From Aeromonas encheleia (lineage in GTDB: Bacteria; Pseudomonadota; Gammaproteobacteria; Enterobacterales; Aeromonadaceae), in NCBI RefSeq assembly GCF_900637545.1, contig NZ_LR134376.1:949001-1013000 (forward strand): a DNA stretch of 64,000 bases, given 5' to 3'. Of the stretch, positions 1 to 8,103 are shown in pieces. The notes under the pieces were generated by a model that saw only the letters and a list, made by a program, of their open reading frames with translations, was not told the DNA's origin and did not search any database. How positions within the stretch are numbered: the stretch's first letter is position 1; every line of letters begins with the position of its first letter. A program made the translations under genes and the position numbers.

Positions 1-103
1 GCTGGACAAGTTGCGTGGCGTGCACTCGGATCAGATAGAGCAGGTACTGGGCTACGGCTACGGCGCGGTGGCCATCCACAGAGACGACATGGTGCTGCTG
101 TAA
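1..103 (+). CDS. proB: Glutamate 5-kinase, C-terminal end only (ProB)
   Basis: Only the last 33 codons are in the window, read from base 2 to a TAA at 101-103. The peptide ends in [11 protein letters not shown], which I recognise as the ProB C-terminus (PUA-domain end), and proA follows directly as in the usual proBA operon. ProB phosphorylates glutamate in the first step of proline synthesis in the cytoplasm. The last ~80 bases are repeated in degenerate form just downstream (110-187). The identification rests on the short tail and the proA neighbour. Confidence 0.85.
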   Translation, partial: LDKLRGVHSDQIEQVLGYGYGAVAIHRDDMVLL

Positions 104-109
104 GGCGGC

Positions 110-187
110 CGGATCAGATAAAACTGGTGTAGGGTCATGGCCAGGGTGCCGTGACCATTCACAGAGACGACATGGTGTTGCTGCAAG
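110..187 (+). repeat. Degenerate tandem copy of the proB 3' end
   Basis: Bases 110-187 repeat bases 28-108. The shared segments include GATCAGATA and CACAGAGACGACATGGTG, and the translated copy reads [14 protein letters not shown] against [11 protein letters not shown] in ProB. The copy has lost the proB stop (TAA became CAA) and has an internal TAG. Its frame runs on to a TGA that overlaps the proA ATG (TCATGAG), so a short peptide starting at an internal GTG or ATG would be translationally coupled to proA. Several codon differences are synonymous. Confidence 0.8.
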
Positions 188-212
188 GCGGCACCCAGAA
201 AGGGACCAAATC

Positions 213-1466
213 ATGAGTCTGGAGAAAATGGGGCAGGCGGCGCGCGAAGCCGCCTATCAACTCGCCACCATCAGCACGGCGCAGAAGAACCGGGCGCTGG
301 CCGCCATCGCCGATGAACTGGAGGCGCGTGGCGAGCAGATCCTGGCCGCCAACGCCAAAGACATAGCGGCGGGCCGCGAGGCCGGCCTGGCTGAGGCCAT
401 GCTGGATCGGCTGCTGCTCAACCCCGAGCGGCTGGCCGGGATAGTGGCGGACGTGCGCAAGGTGATAGTGCTCGACGATCCGGTCGGCGCCGAGATCGAC
501 AGCCGGGTGCTGGAGAACGGCCTGCGCCTCTCCCGCCGTCGGGTGCCCATCGGCGTCATCGGCGTCATCTACGAGGCGCGTCCCAACGTCACCATCGACA
601 TCGCCAGCCTCTGCCTCAAGACCGGCAACGCCAGCATACTGCGCGGCGGCCGTGAGACCTTCCACTCCAACCTGGAGCTGGTGCGGGTGATCCAGCACGC
701 CCTGGCGGCCTCCGGCCTGCCGATCGGGGCTGTGCAGTACATCGACAACCCGGATCGGGCGCTGGTGGGCGAGTTGCTGCGCCTCGACCGCTACGTGGAC
801 ATGATCATCCCCCGCGGCGGCGCCGGCCTGCACAAGATGTGCAAGGAGAACAGCTCGATCCCCGTCATCATCGGCGGCTTCGGCATCAGCCACATCTTCG
901 TGGACGAGAGCGCCGATCTGCTGCGATCCCTGGCGGTCATCGACAACGCCAAGGTGCAGCGCCCCTCCGCCTGCAATTCGCTCGATAGCCTGCTGGTGCA
1001 CGAGCGGGTCGCCCCCCGATTGCTGCCGCAACTGGTCAAGTTGATGAACGAGCGCAAGGTGACGTTGGTGGGGGCGGCCAATGCCATGGCGCTGCTGGCG
1101 GGGGCCGACAACCTGTGCGAGGCCGGCCCGGAAGACTTCGATACCGAGTGGCTGGGGCTGACCCTGGGGGTCAAGCTGGTGGCCGGCGTGAACGAGGCGC
1201 TGGCGCACATGCGCGAGCACAATGCCGGTCACTCCGACGCCATCCTGACCAACGATCTGGCCAATGCCGAGCGCTTCGTCAACGGTGCCGGCTCGGCAGC
1301 TGTCTATGTCAACGCCTCCACCCGCTTAACCGACGGTGGCCAGTTTGGCCTCGGCGCCGAGGTGGCGGTGTCGACCCAGATGCTGCATGCCCGTGGCCCC
1401 ATGGGGCTGACCGAGCTCACCAGCTACAAATGGGTGGGACTGGCGGACTACCTGAGTCGTGCCTGA
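213..1466 (+). CDS. proA: Gamma-glutamyl phosphate reductase (ProA)
   Basis: This is the second enzyme of proline synthesis, the NADPH-dependent reduction of gamma-glutamyl phosphate to glutamate semialdehyde in the cytoplasm. The protein has 417 residues, the same as E. coli ProA. It shows the aldehyde-dehydrogenase-like fold segments YEARPNVT near residue 114, RGGRE near 145, and the catalytic cysteine in [10 protein letters not shown] near residue 255. The ATG at 213 overlaps the stop of the proB-echo frame. A terminator follows at 1492. It is the usual operon partner of proB. Confidence 0.97.
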   Translation: MSLEKMGQAAREAAYQLATISTAQKNRALAAIADELEARGEQILAANAKDIAAGREAGLAEAMLDRLLLNPERLAGIVADVRKVIVLDDPVGAEIDSRVLENGLRLSRRRVPIGVIGVIYEARPNVTIDIASLCLKTGNASILRGGRETFHSNLELVRVIQHALAASGLPIGAVQYIDNPDRALVGELLRLDRYVDMIIPRGGAGLHKMCKENSSIPVIIGGFGISHIFVDESADLLRSLAVIDNAKVQRPSACNSLDSLLVHERVAPRLLPQLVKLMNERKVTLVGAANAMALLAGADNLCEAGPEDFDTEWLGLTLGVKLVAGVNEALAHMREHNAGHSDAILTNDLANAERFVNGAGSAAVYVNASTRLTDGGQFGLGAEVAVSTQMLHARGPMGLTELTSYKWVGLADYLSRA

Positions 1467-1491
1467 GTGCGCCCCCTGACCCCGTGTGAAG

Positions 1492-1515
1492 ATGCCGACC
1501 CATGTCGGCATTTTT
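1492..1515 (+). terminator. Intrinsic terminator of proBA
   Basis: The stem ATGCCGAC / GTCGGCAT has a four-base loop and is followed by TTTTTAT. It lies 25 bases after the proA stop. Confidence 0.85.
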
Positions 1516-1621
1516 ATGCTTTTTTATTGCGCCCTATCAGGGGCTTGCATATAACTATCCTGCGAGGTGTGGCGCTATTTTGCCCCCTGGGCTACCAGCA
1601 AGAACGGGAGCGACTTCAAGG

Positions 1622-2257
1622 ATGAAGCGAACAAATTGGATGACGCGGCTCGGTGTGCTCTGGCTGAGCCTGCCGCTGCTGCTGGGGGCGCTCTGTTTCA
1701 GCGGCGCCGGCCATGCCAGTTGGGACCAGGATCTCTATCGTCAGCTGGGCCTGGCGGGCAAGCTCGACAAGCAGGTGTTTCGCAAGGCCCTGCAGGGCTA
1801 CCAAGATGTGCGTCACAAGCGCAAGGCCATTCTCACCATCATCGATTACAGCAGGCCCTCGACCCAGCGCCGGCTGTTTGTGATCGATGTGAAACGCCAC
1901 AAGCTGCTCTACCACACCTGGGTCAGCCACGGTCGCAACTCAGGTGAGCTGGCCGCTCGCCAGTTCTCCAATCAGCTCAACTCCCGGCAGAGTTCCCTCG
2001 GGGTCTATCGCACCGCCGAGACCTATCAGGGCAAGCACGGTTACTCGCTGCGCCTCGATGGGCTGAGCCCGGGCAAGAACAGCAATGCCCGCAGGCGCGC
2101 CATCGTCGTGCACGGGGCTGACTATGCCAGCCCGCGCCACCTGCTCAAGTTCGACAAACTGGGCCGCAGCTGGGGTTGCCCCGCGCTGCCGAGGGAGCAG
2201 TCGCGGGCCATCATCAACATCATCAAGGAGGGGAGCGTCATCTACGCCCATGGCTGA
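1622..2257 (+). CDS. Murein L,D-transpeptidase catalytic domain family protein
   Basis: The protein has 211 residues with an N-terminal signal peptide: positive MKRTNWMTRLG, then a hydrophobic stretch to about residue 27 ending near GHAS. The mature part carries the YkuD_2-type catalytic signature: VVHGADYAS near residue 160 and SWGCPALP near 190, with the nucleophilic cysteine. Such proteins act on peptidoglycan stem peptides in the periplasm; the exact reaction of this subfamily is not known to me. The ATG at 1622 is chosen because it begins the signal peptide and has GGGAG 11 bases upstream; the frame is open further upstream. Monocistronic between terminators. Confidence 0.8.
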   Translation: MKRTNWMTRLGVLWLSLPLLLGALCFSGAGHASWDQDLYRQLGLAGKLDKQVFRKALQGYQDVRHKRKAILTIIDYSRPSTQRRLFVIDVKRHKLLYHTWVSHGRNSGELAARQFSNQLNSRQSSLGVYRTAETYQGKHGYSLRLDGLSPGKNSNARRRAIVVHGADYASPRHLLKFDKLGRSWGCPALPREQSRAIINIIKEGSVIYAHG

Positions 2258-2274
2258 GTTGGCCCCATAGCAAG

Positions 2275-2296
2275 AAGGCCAGCGAGCGCTGGCCTT
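2275..2296. terminator. Hairpin between convergent genes
   Basis: The perfect 10-bp stem AAGGCCAGCG / CGCTGGCCTT has a two-base centre and sits between the convergent transpeptidase and usp genes. There is no long T-run on either side, so it is a hairpin terminator of moderate confidence. Confidence 0.55.
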
Positions 2297-2317
2297 CGGA
2301 TGTCGGTTGGCGCGGGG

Positions 2318-2749
2318 CTATTTGCGCACCACCAGCACCGGGCAGGGGGCGTGACGCACCACGGACTCGGCGACGCTGCCCACCAGCAGGTGGCTGATGC
2401 CGGAGCGGCCGTGGCTGCCCATGACCACCAGGTCAACCTTGTCCTCCTTCGCTTGGATGACGATCTCATCGGCGGCACGGCCGAAGCGGACCTCGAAGGT
2501 GGCGGGCACGGCCAGATCGGCGATCAGCTCCTTGAGCTGGGTCTTGGCCTGACGCTCCATCTCGTGGGTGATCTCGATGGCCGTCATGTGCAGTATCTTG
2601 TAGCTGTCGAAACCGTGCAGCTGATCCACCACATGGACCAGCTTGAGCTCGGCCTGATGGCTCTGGGCCATGAAGACCGCGTAGTCGAGCACGGCCTTGG
2701 ACATCTCGGAGAAATCGACGGGGCAGAGCAAGGATTTGATGGTAGGCAT
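2318..2749 (-). CDS. Universal stress protein, UspA family
   Basis: A 143-residue cytoplasmic protein with a single Usp domain. It starts KSLLCPVDFSE with the conserved Asp of the nucleotide-binding fold, and near the end has VMGSHGRSG followed by SVAESVVRHAPCPVLVV, matching the ATP-binding GxxGxnG(S) pattern. The start at 2749 (MPTIKS) is preferred over codons further upstream because GAGGAG lies about 10 bases before it. Physiological partners are unknown. The gene is divergent from the binding-protein gene at 2953. Confidence 0.92.
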   Translation of the reverse strand: MPTIKSLLCPVDFSEMSKAVLDYAVFMAQSHQAELKLVHVVDQLHGFDSYKILHMTAIEITHEMERQAKTQLKELIADLAVPATFEVRFGRAADEIVIQAKEDKVDLVVMGSHGRSGISHLLVGSVAESVVRHAPCPVLVVRK

Positions 2750-2847
2750 AAGAAGGCTCTCCTCTGGTTGGGTCACTAATGAATCTTATTGTTCATGATA
2801 CCCATCAAGGAGGTTATTACCCTCGACCCGCTCGCAAAATCAGGAAA

Positions 2848-2875
2848 AAGAGGTGATCCGCCAGGATCACTTCCT
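2848..2875 (-). promoter_or_regulatory. Inverted repeat in the usp / binding-protein divergent region
   Basis: GTGATCC-GCCA-GGATCAC forms an 11-bp-class inverted repeat about 100 bases upstream of usp. Read on the minus strand it is followed by CTCTTTTTCC, so it resembles a weak leader terminator, but it could equally be an operator for either divergent gene. Confidence 0.4.
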
Positions 2876-2952
2876 ATGATGTGATAAGGCTTGAACATGC
2901 CCTTTGTCTGTGGGCCCCGCTGACAGACCCGCCACCGAGGAAATACAGGTAC

Positions 2953-3693
2953 ATGGTTCGTCCGCTGCTGCTTTTGTTGTGCTGCCTGCTGCTCCCCTGG
3001 TCCGCCCGGGCCGATGTCATTCATGTCTATTGCGACGACTGGCCCGGCTTCTGCCAGAACGATGGCCGTGGTGTCTATCTGGACATAGTGCGCGCCATCT
3101 ATGAGCCGGAAGGCTATCGCATCCATCCCCACATAGTGCCCTACAAGCGGGCGCTGGCGGTGGTCGCGCAGAAGGGGGGCGACATGGCGATGGGGGTCTA
3201 TCTGGGGGAGGTGCAGGGGGTGCACCAGCCGAGTTATCCGGCCTCGGCCGATGATGTTACTGTGCTGATGCTGAAGAAGTGGCTGCCGCTCTGGGCCGGC
3301 GAGGTGAGCCTGCAGGGCCAGGATGTGCTCTGGCTGCGGGGCTGGGCCTTTGACAAGTTTATTCCCGTGCCCATGCGCTGGCACGAGATCGACGATCACG
3401 CCCTGGCCATGCAGCTCCTGGCGAAGGAGCGCTACCGCTACTATCTGACCGCCGGCGTGCTCTATCCGAAGGGGGAGCTCCCGTCCGACATGAGCAGGAT
3501 CTTCCTGCGCTGGGTGCCCACCTATCCCATCTTCGCCGACACCGAGCGCGGGCAGCAGCTGCGCCAGCACTGGGATCCCGGCATGAGGCGGCTGCTTGGC
3601 GGCGGCACCCTGGCCGAGATCTATCGCAACAACCAGCTCTATGACTACTACCGTGCTTTTATCAAGGAGCAGGAGGCGAGGGTAGCCAAGTAG
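2953..3693 (+). CDS. Periplasmic substrate-binding protein, family 3-like
   Basis: A 246-residue protein with a clear signal peptide (MVRPLLLLLCCLLLPWSARA, cleavage before DVIHVYC). The mature part resembles small stand-alone family-3 solute-binding (PBPb) proteins: VYLDIVRAIYE near residue 45, then YKRALAVV and a hydrophobic second lobe. No permease or ATPase gene is adjacent, so the ligand and role (transport or sensing) cannot be deduced. The start is placed at the signal peptide; the frame is open 24 codons further upstream. Two cysteines lie just after the cleavage site (residues ~27 and 34), possibly a disulfide. Confidence 0.7.
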   Translation: MVRPLLLLLCCLLLPWSARADVIHVYCDDWPGFCQNDGRGVYLDIVRAIYEPEGYRIHPHIVPYKRALAVVAQKGGDMAMGVYLGEVQGVHQPSYPASADDVTVLMLKKWLPLWAGEVSLQGQDVLWLRGWAFDKFIPVPMRWHEIDDHALAMQLLAKERYRYYLTAGVLYPKGELPSDMSRIFLRWVPTYPIFADTERGQQLRQHWDPGMRRLLGGGTLAEIYRNNQLYDYYRAFIKEQEARVAK

Positions 3694-3735
3694 GCAGCAA
3701 GGCCAGGCCCATGGAGCCCAGAGTTGACCACCGGT

Positions 3736-4251
3736 TTATTCTGTCAGCCCGGCCCGCAGGCGCTTAGCCAGTCGATCGTAGAGGATCACGTTGACCGAGG
3801 CGGCCAGGTTCATGCAGCCTCTTGTCGGCACATAGATCACCTCCTTCACCGCCTCGTAGCGGGCGGGATCCAGGGTACCGTCCTCCGGGCCGAAGATGTA
3901 GAAGGCGCGCTCCGGGTGTACATAGTCCGGCAGCGAGGTGGCCCCCTCGATCAGATCCACCAGCACAGGGGTGCAGCCTTCGGGTACGAACGCCAGCAGC
4001 TCCTCGACCCCGAGCAGCGGGATCTTCTCCACCATCTGCTTGGTGTCGGTGGCGAAGCGGCGCGCCAGCTCGAAGCGGCTGCCGGTGTAGTAGACCTCGT
4101 CCGCCCCGTAGCAGCCGGCGGCACGCATCACGGCCCCCACGTTCTCCGGCGACTTGGGATTGACCAGCCCGATGCAGCAATAAGCGGGCCCGGCATGCTC
4201 CGCTGACGCTGTATCAACGGTGTTCGCGCCGTCGTAATCCGACTCTTTCAT
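3736..4251 (-). CDS. SPOUT-family RNA methyltransferase (TrmH/SpoU type)
   Basis: A 171-residue protein with the three SpoU motifs in order: NPKSPENVGAVMRAAG near residue 33, IFGPEDGTLD near 122, and PTRGCMNLAASVNVILYDR near 145, which form the SAM-binding knot. It is predicted to 2'-O-methylate a tRNA or rRNA nucleotide; the target cannot be read from sequence. It is shorter than TrmH (about 229) and lacks an N-terminal substrate-binding extension. The start at 4251 has GAGGAGAGAG immediately upstream; the frame is open upstream but unlike the family. Confidence 0.85.
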   Translation of the reverse strand: MKESDYDGANTVDTASAEHAGPAYCCIGLVNPKSPENVGAVMRAAGCYGADEVYYTGSRFELARRFATDTKQMVEKIPLLGVEELLAFVPEGCTPVLVDLIEGATSLPDYVHPERAFYIFGPEDGTLDPARYEAVKEVIYVPTRGCMNLAASVNVILYDRLAKRLRAGLTE

Positions 4252-4285
4252 CTCTCTCTCCTCTGTGGCGGCCGCATTATACCCC

Positions 4286-4301
4286 CGGCTCGCACTTTGC
4301 C
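4286..4301 (+). promoter_or_regulatory. Candidate sigma-54 promoter for nasA
   Basis: GGCTCGCACTTTGC has GG at 4287-4288 and GC at 4299-4300 with exactly ten bases between, and TTTGC at the -12 side, close to the consensus TGGCAC-N5-TTGC. Sigma-54/NtrC control is established for the Klebsiella nasF operon, so the site is plausible. The start of transcription would be near 4312. Confidence 0.55.
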
Positions 4302-4468
4302 CATGAGTGTCGTCGGGCGGGAGCCTGTTTTTGCCTGGCGGGGCCCAACAAGAGGGCAGCTGCACCGTCCCGGCGCAGGCCGGCGGCGGTGGCCGCACTG
4401 GCGGGGCGCCTCGCATCTTGGCGCAGGCTTTGCAGTCATCCGTCATGACAAGATGATCGAGGCTCAGC

Positions 4469-4484
4469 CGGACAAAGGCGTCCG
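4469..4484 (+). promoter_or_regulatory. ANTAR-type hexaloop hairpin (P2) in the nasA leader
   Basis: The stem CGGAC / GTCCG encloses the loop AAAGGC, which has A at position 1 and G at position 4 as in the known ANTAR RNA motif. Its 3' arm and most of its loop are also the 5' arm of the terminator at 4475-4510, so the two structures exclude each other. A convincing first hairpin (P1) was not found. Confidence 0.7.
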
Positions 4485-4510
4485 TCCCCATTGGGGGCGG
4501 ACGCCTTTTT
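4475..4510 (+). terminator. Leader terminator (attenuator) before nasA
   Basis: AAGGCGTCCG / CGGACGCCTT is a 10-bp stem continued by TCCCC/GGGG and followed by TTTTT. It lies 58 bases before the nasA ATG in the sense direction, and the preceding gene (4251-3736) runs the other way, so it should act as an attenuator. Confidence 0.85.
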
Positions 4511-4568
4511 CATGGGCCAGGGCAAGGAAGGCAACCCGCGAGGCTGCCTGGCGACAAGGAGCGAGGGA

Positions 4569-7196
4569 ATGAACACCACCTGTGCCTATTGTGGAGTAGG
4601 GTGCGGCATCCGGCTGAGCCGGGAGGGCGATGAGTGGCAGCTGCAGGGGGATGAACGGCATCCGGCCAATGCGGGAGCCCTCTGCGTCAAGGGGGCCAGC
4701 TTGCTGGAGAGTCTGGACTTCCCCGATCGCCTGCTCTATCCGCGCTGGCAGGGGCAGCGCATCGGCTGGGACCAGGCGCTCGATACCCTGGCCGACCGTT
4801 TTGCCGCCATATTGGCCGAATCCGGTCCAGCGGCCATCGGTATCTACCTCTCTGGTCAGCTCACCACCGAGGATTACTACGTCGCCAACAAGCTGATGAA
4901 GGGCTATCTCGGCAGCGCCAACGTGGATACCAACTCCCGGCTCTGCATGTCGTCGGCGGTGGCGGCCCATCAGCGCGCCTTCGGCGAGGATCTGGTGCCT
5001 GCCTGCTATGAGGATCTCGAGCTGGCGGATCTGGTGGTGCTCACCGGCGCCAACACCGCCTGGACCCACCCCGTGCTGTTTCGTCGCCTGCAGCAGGCGC
5101 GAGCGCGGCGCCCAGAGCTCAAGCTGGTGGTGCTGGATCCCCGCCGCACCATGACGGCGGAGCAGGGGGATCTGCACCTGGCCCTCAAACCCGGCAGCGA
5201 CGTGGCGCTGTGGAACGGCCTGTGCCGTTATCTGCTCGACAGCGACGGCTGGGACAAGGCCTATGTGGCGCAGCATGTGAGCGGATTCGCCGAACTGGCG
5301 GCGGCGCTGGACGATCCGGCCTGGCAGCTGGAGGCGGTGGCCCAGAGCTGCGACTTGGCGCCGGGGGATCTGCTCGGCTTCTACCGGCTATTTGCCCGTA
5401 CCCCCCGCACCGTCACCCTGTTCTGCCAGGGGATCAACCAGTCCAACCAGGGGGTGGACAAGGCCAACGCCATCATCAACGCCCACCTGCTGTGCGGGCG
5501 CATCGGCAAGCCGGGGGCGGCGCCCTTCTCCATGACCGGGCAGCCGAATGCCATGGGCGGGCGCGAGGTGGGCGGGCTGGCGACCCAGTTGGCGGCCCAC
5601 ATGGGCTTTGGCGAGGAAGAGTGCGATCGGGTGCAGCGTTTCTGGCAGAGCCCGACCATAGTGCGTGGCCCGGGCCACAAGGCGGTGGCGCTGTTCGATG
5701 CGGTGCACAGGGGAGAGATCCGCGCGCTCTGGGTGCTCGGCACCAATCCGGCGGTCTCCCTGCCCGATGGCAACCGGGTGCGAGAAGCGCTGGCCCGCTG
5801 CGAGCTGCTGGTGGTCTCCGAGGTGACGGCCGACACCGACACGGCGCGCCTCGCCCACCTGCTGCTGCCCGCCGCCGCCTGGGGCGAGAAGAGCGGCACT
5901 GTCACCAACTCGGAGCGCACCATCAGCCGCCAGCGCTCCTTCCTGCCCCTGCCGGGAGAGGCCAGACCCGACTGGTGGGCGCTGACCCAGCTGGCCCGCC
6001 GGCTCGGCTTTGGCGAGGGCTTCGCCTATGAGCATGAATACGACATCTTCAGCGAACATGCCGCTCTGTCCGGCTTCGAGAACGAGGGGGCCCGCCAGTT
6101 CGACATCTCGGGGCTGGCCGGCCTCAGCCGCGCCGAGTTCGAGGCGCTGGAGCCCCTGAGCTGGCCGGTCAACGCCGCCTGGCCCAGGGGCCGTGCCCGT
6201 CTTTTCGAGGATGGGCGCTTCCCCACCCCGGACGGGCGGGCCCGTCTGTTGCCGCTGGCCCAGCATTTCCCCCCTCAACCAGCGGTCGTCACGGCACCGG
6301 TGGGCACCATCCCTTTGCTACTCAACTCGGGCCGGCTGCGGGATCAGTGGCACACCATGACCCGCACCGGCCACGTACCCCGCCTGCAGGAGGCGGAGCC
6401 CTGGCCCAAATTGCGGGTGGGGGCCGCCAGCCTGCTGGCGCTCGGGCTGGCCGAGGGGGAGCTGGTGCGACTGAGTAACGGGCTCGGCGAGGCGCGGCTG
6501 CTGATCGGGCTGGACGAGGGGTTGCGGGAGGGGGAGGCCTTCCTGCCCATGCACTGGACCGACAGCCAGTGCAGCCAGGGGGCGGTCAACCGCCTCATCG
6601 CCGCCGTGGTGGATCCCCTCTCGGGCCAGCCCATGTTCAAGCAGGGACGGGTGATGGCCGAGCCGCAGCCGACCCGCTGGCAGGGGCTCTGGCTGGGCCA
6701 GCAGCTCTGGGGAGAGGCGGTGGACTGGTGGGCCAAACGCCCCCTGCCCGAGGGCAACTGCACCCTGCTGGCCTCCTGGTCAGAGAGTCCGGCGGCGCTG
6801 TGGCAGCGGCTGGGGGCGACGGGCCGCTGGCTGCGGCTGCCACTCGCACAGGGCTGGCTCGCGGTGGCGCTGGTGCAGGATCGCATCGAGGGCCTGCTGC
6901 TGGTGGGGGATCGGCGCCCAGACATCAAGGTCTCCCTGCTGGCGAGCCTGCTCGGCACGCCGCTGCAGGCGGGGGCCCTGAGCCAGACCCTGAGCGCGGC
7001 CCTGGCCGGGGAGAGCCGGCTGGTCTGCTCCTGCCTGCGGGTGTCGGAGGGGCGCATCGTCGACGCCATCACCCGGCAGGGGGTGAGCGAGCTGGCGGGG
7101 CTGCAGGCCTTGCTCGGCTGTGGCAGCAACTGCGGCACCTGTCTGCCAGAGATAGACAAGCTGTTGATTAAACATGTTTTTATCGCCTCCGTTTAA
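4569..7196 (+). CDS. nasA: Assimilatory nitrate reductase catalytic subunit
   Basis: An 875-residue cytoplasmic molybdoenzyme that reduces nitrate to nitrite. The N-terminus TCAYCGVGCGIRL with ALCVKG near residue 39 holds the four [4Fe-4S] cysteines. The molybdopterin-guanine-dinucleotide domains follow (SRLCMSSA near 122, GQPNAMGGREVGG near 320, molydop-binding domain from about 580). The C-terminus (from about 820) carries a BFD-like [2Fe-2S] domain with CSCLRVSEG and GCGSNCGTC, as in NasA rather than NapA or NarG. The start ATG has AAGGAG 8 bases upstream. It is co-transcribed with cobA; the attenuated leader suggests nitrate induction. Confidence 0.95.
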   Translation: MNTTCAYCGVGCGIRLSREGDEWQLQGDERHPANAGALCVKGASLLESLDFPDRLLYPRWQGQRIGWDQALDTLADRFAAILAESGPAAIGIYLSGQLTTEDYYVANKLMKGYLGSANVDTNSRLCMSSAVAAHQRAFGEDLVPACYEDLELADLVVLTGANTAWTHPVLFRRLQQARARRPELKLVVLDPRRTMTAEQGDLHLALKPGSDVALWNGLCRYLLDSDGWDKAYVAQHVSGFAELAAALDDPAWQLEAVAQSCDLAPGDLLGFYRLFARTPRTVTLFCQGINQSNQGVDKANAIINAHLLCGRIGKPGAAPFSMTGQPNAMGGREVGGLATQLAAHMGFGEEECDRVQRFWQSPTIVRGPGHKAVALFDAVHRGEIRALWVLGTNPAVSLPDGNRVREALARCELLVVSEVTADTDTARLAHLLLPAAAWGEKSGTVTNSERTISRQRSFLPLPGEARPDWWALTQLARRLGFGEGFAYEHEYDIFSEHAALSGFENEGARQFDISGLAGLSRAEFEALEPLSWPVNAAWPRGRARLFEDGRFPTPDGRARLLPLAQHFPPQPAVVTAPVGTIPLLLNSGRLRDQWHTMTRTGHVPRLQEAEPWPKLRVGAASLLALGLAEGELVRLSNGLGEARLLIGLDEGLREGEAFLPMHWTDSQCSQGAVNRLIAAVVDPLSGQPMFKQGRVMAEPQPTRWQGLWLGQQLWGEAVDWWAKRPLPEGNCTLLASWSESPAALWQRLGATGRWLRLPLAQGWLAVALVQDRIEGLLLVGDRRPDIKVSLLASLLGTPLQAGALSQTLSAALAGESRLVCSCLRVSEGRIVDAITRQGVSELAGLQALLGCGSNCGTCLPEIDKLLIKHVFIASV

Positions 7197-7218
7197 GACG
7201 GGGCACAAGGAGTGTGAG

Positions 7219-7977
7219 ATGAGCCATGTCAGTCTGGTAGGGGCCGGTCCAGGCCCGTTCGAATTGTTAACCCTGCGCGCCCTGCAACGGCTGGAAGCGG
7301 CGGAGGTGGTGATCTATGACCGGCTGGTAGGGAGCGAGATCCTGGCCCGCATTCCCAAGGGGGCGGCCCGTTTCGATGTGGGCAAGCGTTGCGGCGAGCC
7401 GAGTCCGAGCCAGGATCAGATCAACGCCCTGCTGCTGGCGCTGGCCCGCACCGGCAAGCGGGTGGTGCGGCTCAAGGGCGGGGATCCCCTGGTGTTCGGC
7501 CGGGGCGGGGAGGAGGCGCTGCACCTGGCCCGCCACGGCATCGAGGCCGAGCTGGTGCCCGGCATCACGGCGGCGCTGGGCTGCGCCGCCAGCAGCCTGA
7601 TCCCCCTGACCCACAGGGGGCTGGCGCGCTCCCTGACCCTGGTGACGGGCCATCTGATGGAGGAGGGCGACTATCAGGGCTGGCAGGGGCTGGCCCGGGC
7701 CGGCCACACCCTGGTGTTCTACATGGGGCTGGAGCGGGCGGCGCAGATCCGGCAGGGACTGCTGGCGGCCGGTGCCTCGCCGGATCTGCCGGTGGCGCTG
7801 GTGGTGGCCGGTTGCAGCCCGCAGCAGCAGGTGCATGAGACCCGGCTGGCCATGCTGGCAGAGGCCGCCGTGGCCCTGCTCGGGCAGAGTCCCGTGCTGA
7901 TGATCATGGGGGAGGTGGTGGGCCTGCGCAGCGAGCTGAACGCCCTGCTGACCCAGGCGCTGGATCGGGTGGCCTGA
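7219..7977 (+). CDS. cobA: Uroporphyrinogen-III C-methyltransferase
   Basis: A 252-residue cytoplasmic enzyme that methylates uroporphyrinogen III twice with SAM to precorrin-2, the route to siroheme. Motifs: VSLVGAGPGPFELLTLRA at the N-terminus, VVIYDRLV near 35, RLKGGDPLVFGRGGEE near 82, and VPGITAALG near 112. It is a stand-alone SUMT domain without the CysG oxidase/chelatase part. The start ATG at 7219 has AAGGAG upstream and lies 22 bases after nasA. Its place in the nitrate operon fits supply of siroheme to NirB (and to CysI at 45.9-47.6 kb). Confidence 0.95.
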   Translation: MSHVSLVGAGPGPFELLTLRALQRLEAAEVVIYDRLVGSEILARIPKGAARFDVGKRCGEPSPSQDQINALLLALARTGKRVVRLKGGDPLVFGRGGEEALHLARHGIEAELVPGITAALGCAASSLIPLTHRGLARSLTLVTGHLMEEGDYQGWQGLARAGHTLVFYMGLERAAQIRQGLLAAGASPDLPVALVVAGCSPQQQVHETRLAMLAEAAVALLGQSPVLMIMGEVVGLRSELNALLTQALDRVA

Positions 7978-8001
7978 GCCGCCGTCTCGGCCCCTACCCC
8001 C

Positions 8002-8032
8002 ACTACCTCCAGATGGATAAAAAGGAGGTAGA
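8002..8032. repeat. Inverted repeat between cobA and the ANTAR gene
   Basis: CTACCTCC and GGAGGTAG, separated by 13 bases, form an 8-bp inverted repeat. No T-run follows on the plus strand, so it is not a typical terminator; it may be a processing hairpin or protein site. Confidence 0.4.
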
Positions 8033-8065
8033 TTCAAACAGTTGGCCTTCATGTTGCCTGATTGG

Positions 8066-8081
8066 CGGCAGACAAGTTGCG
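8066..8081 (+). promoter_or_regulatory. Candidate sigma-54 promoter for the ANTAR regulator gene
   Basis: GGCAGACAAGTTGC has GG at 8067-8068, GC at 8079-8080, spacing of ten and TTGC at -12, a good match to TGGCAC-N5-TTGC. The predicted start near 8092 leaves a leader of only about 12 bases before the ATG at 8104, which is tight, so confidence is limited. Confidence 0.45.
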
Positions 8082-8103
8082 ATAGCCGTTGGCAAGGAGC
8101 GCC

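Larger units (their letters stand above)
4252..4568 (+). promoter_or_regulatory. Leader region of the nasA-cobA operon
   Basis: A 317-base gap with no gene. In order it holds a sigma-54-type -24/-12 element (4287-4300), a GC-rich stretch with small palindromes (for example GCAGCTGC near 4360), a six-base-loop hairpin (4469-4484), an overlapping strong terminator (4475-4510), and the nasA ribosome site AAGGAG at 4555-4560. No plus-strand gene ends just upstream, so the terminator can only serve the nasA leader itself. Confidence 0.75.

Noticed and set aside
4287-4474. First hairpin (P1) of the ANTAR motif in the nasA leader
   Set aside because: Several small palindromes exist, but none has a clean six-base loop with A1 and G4; not reported as a feature.
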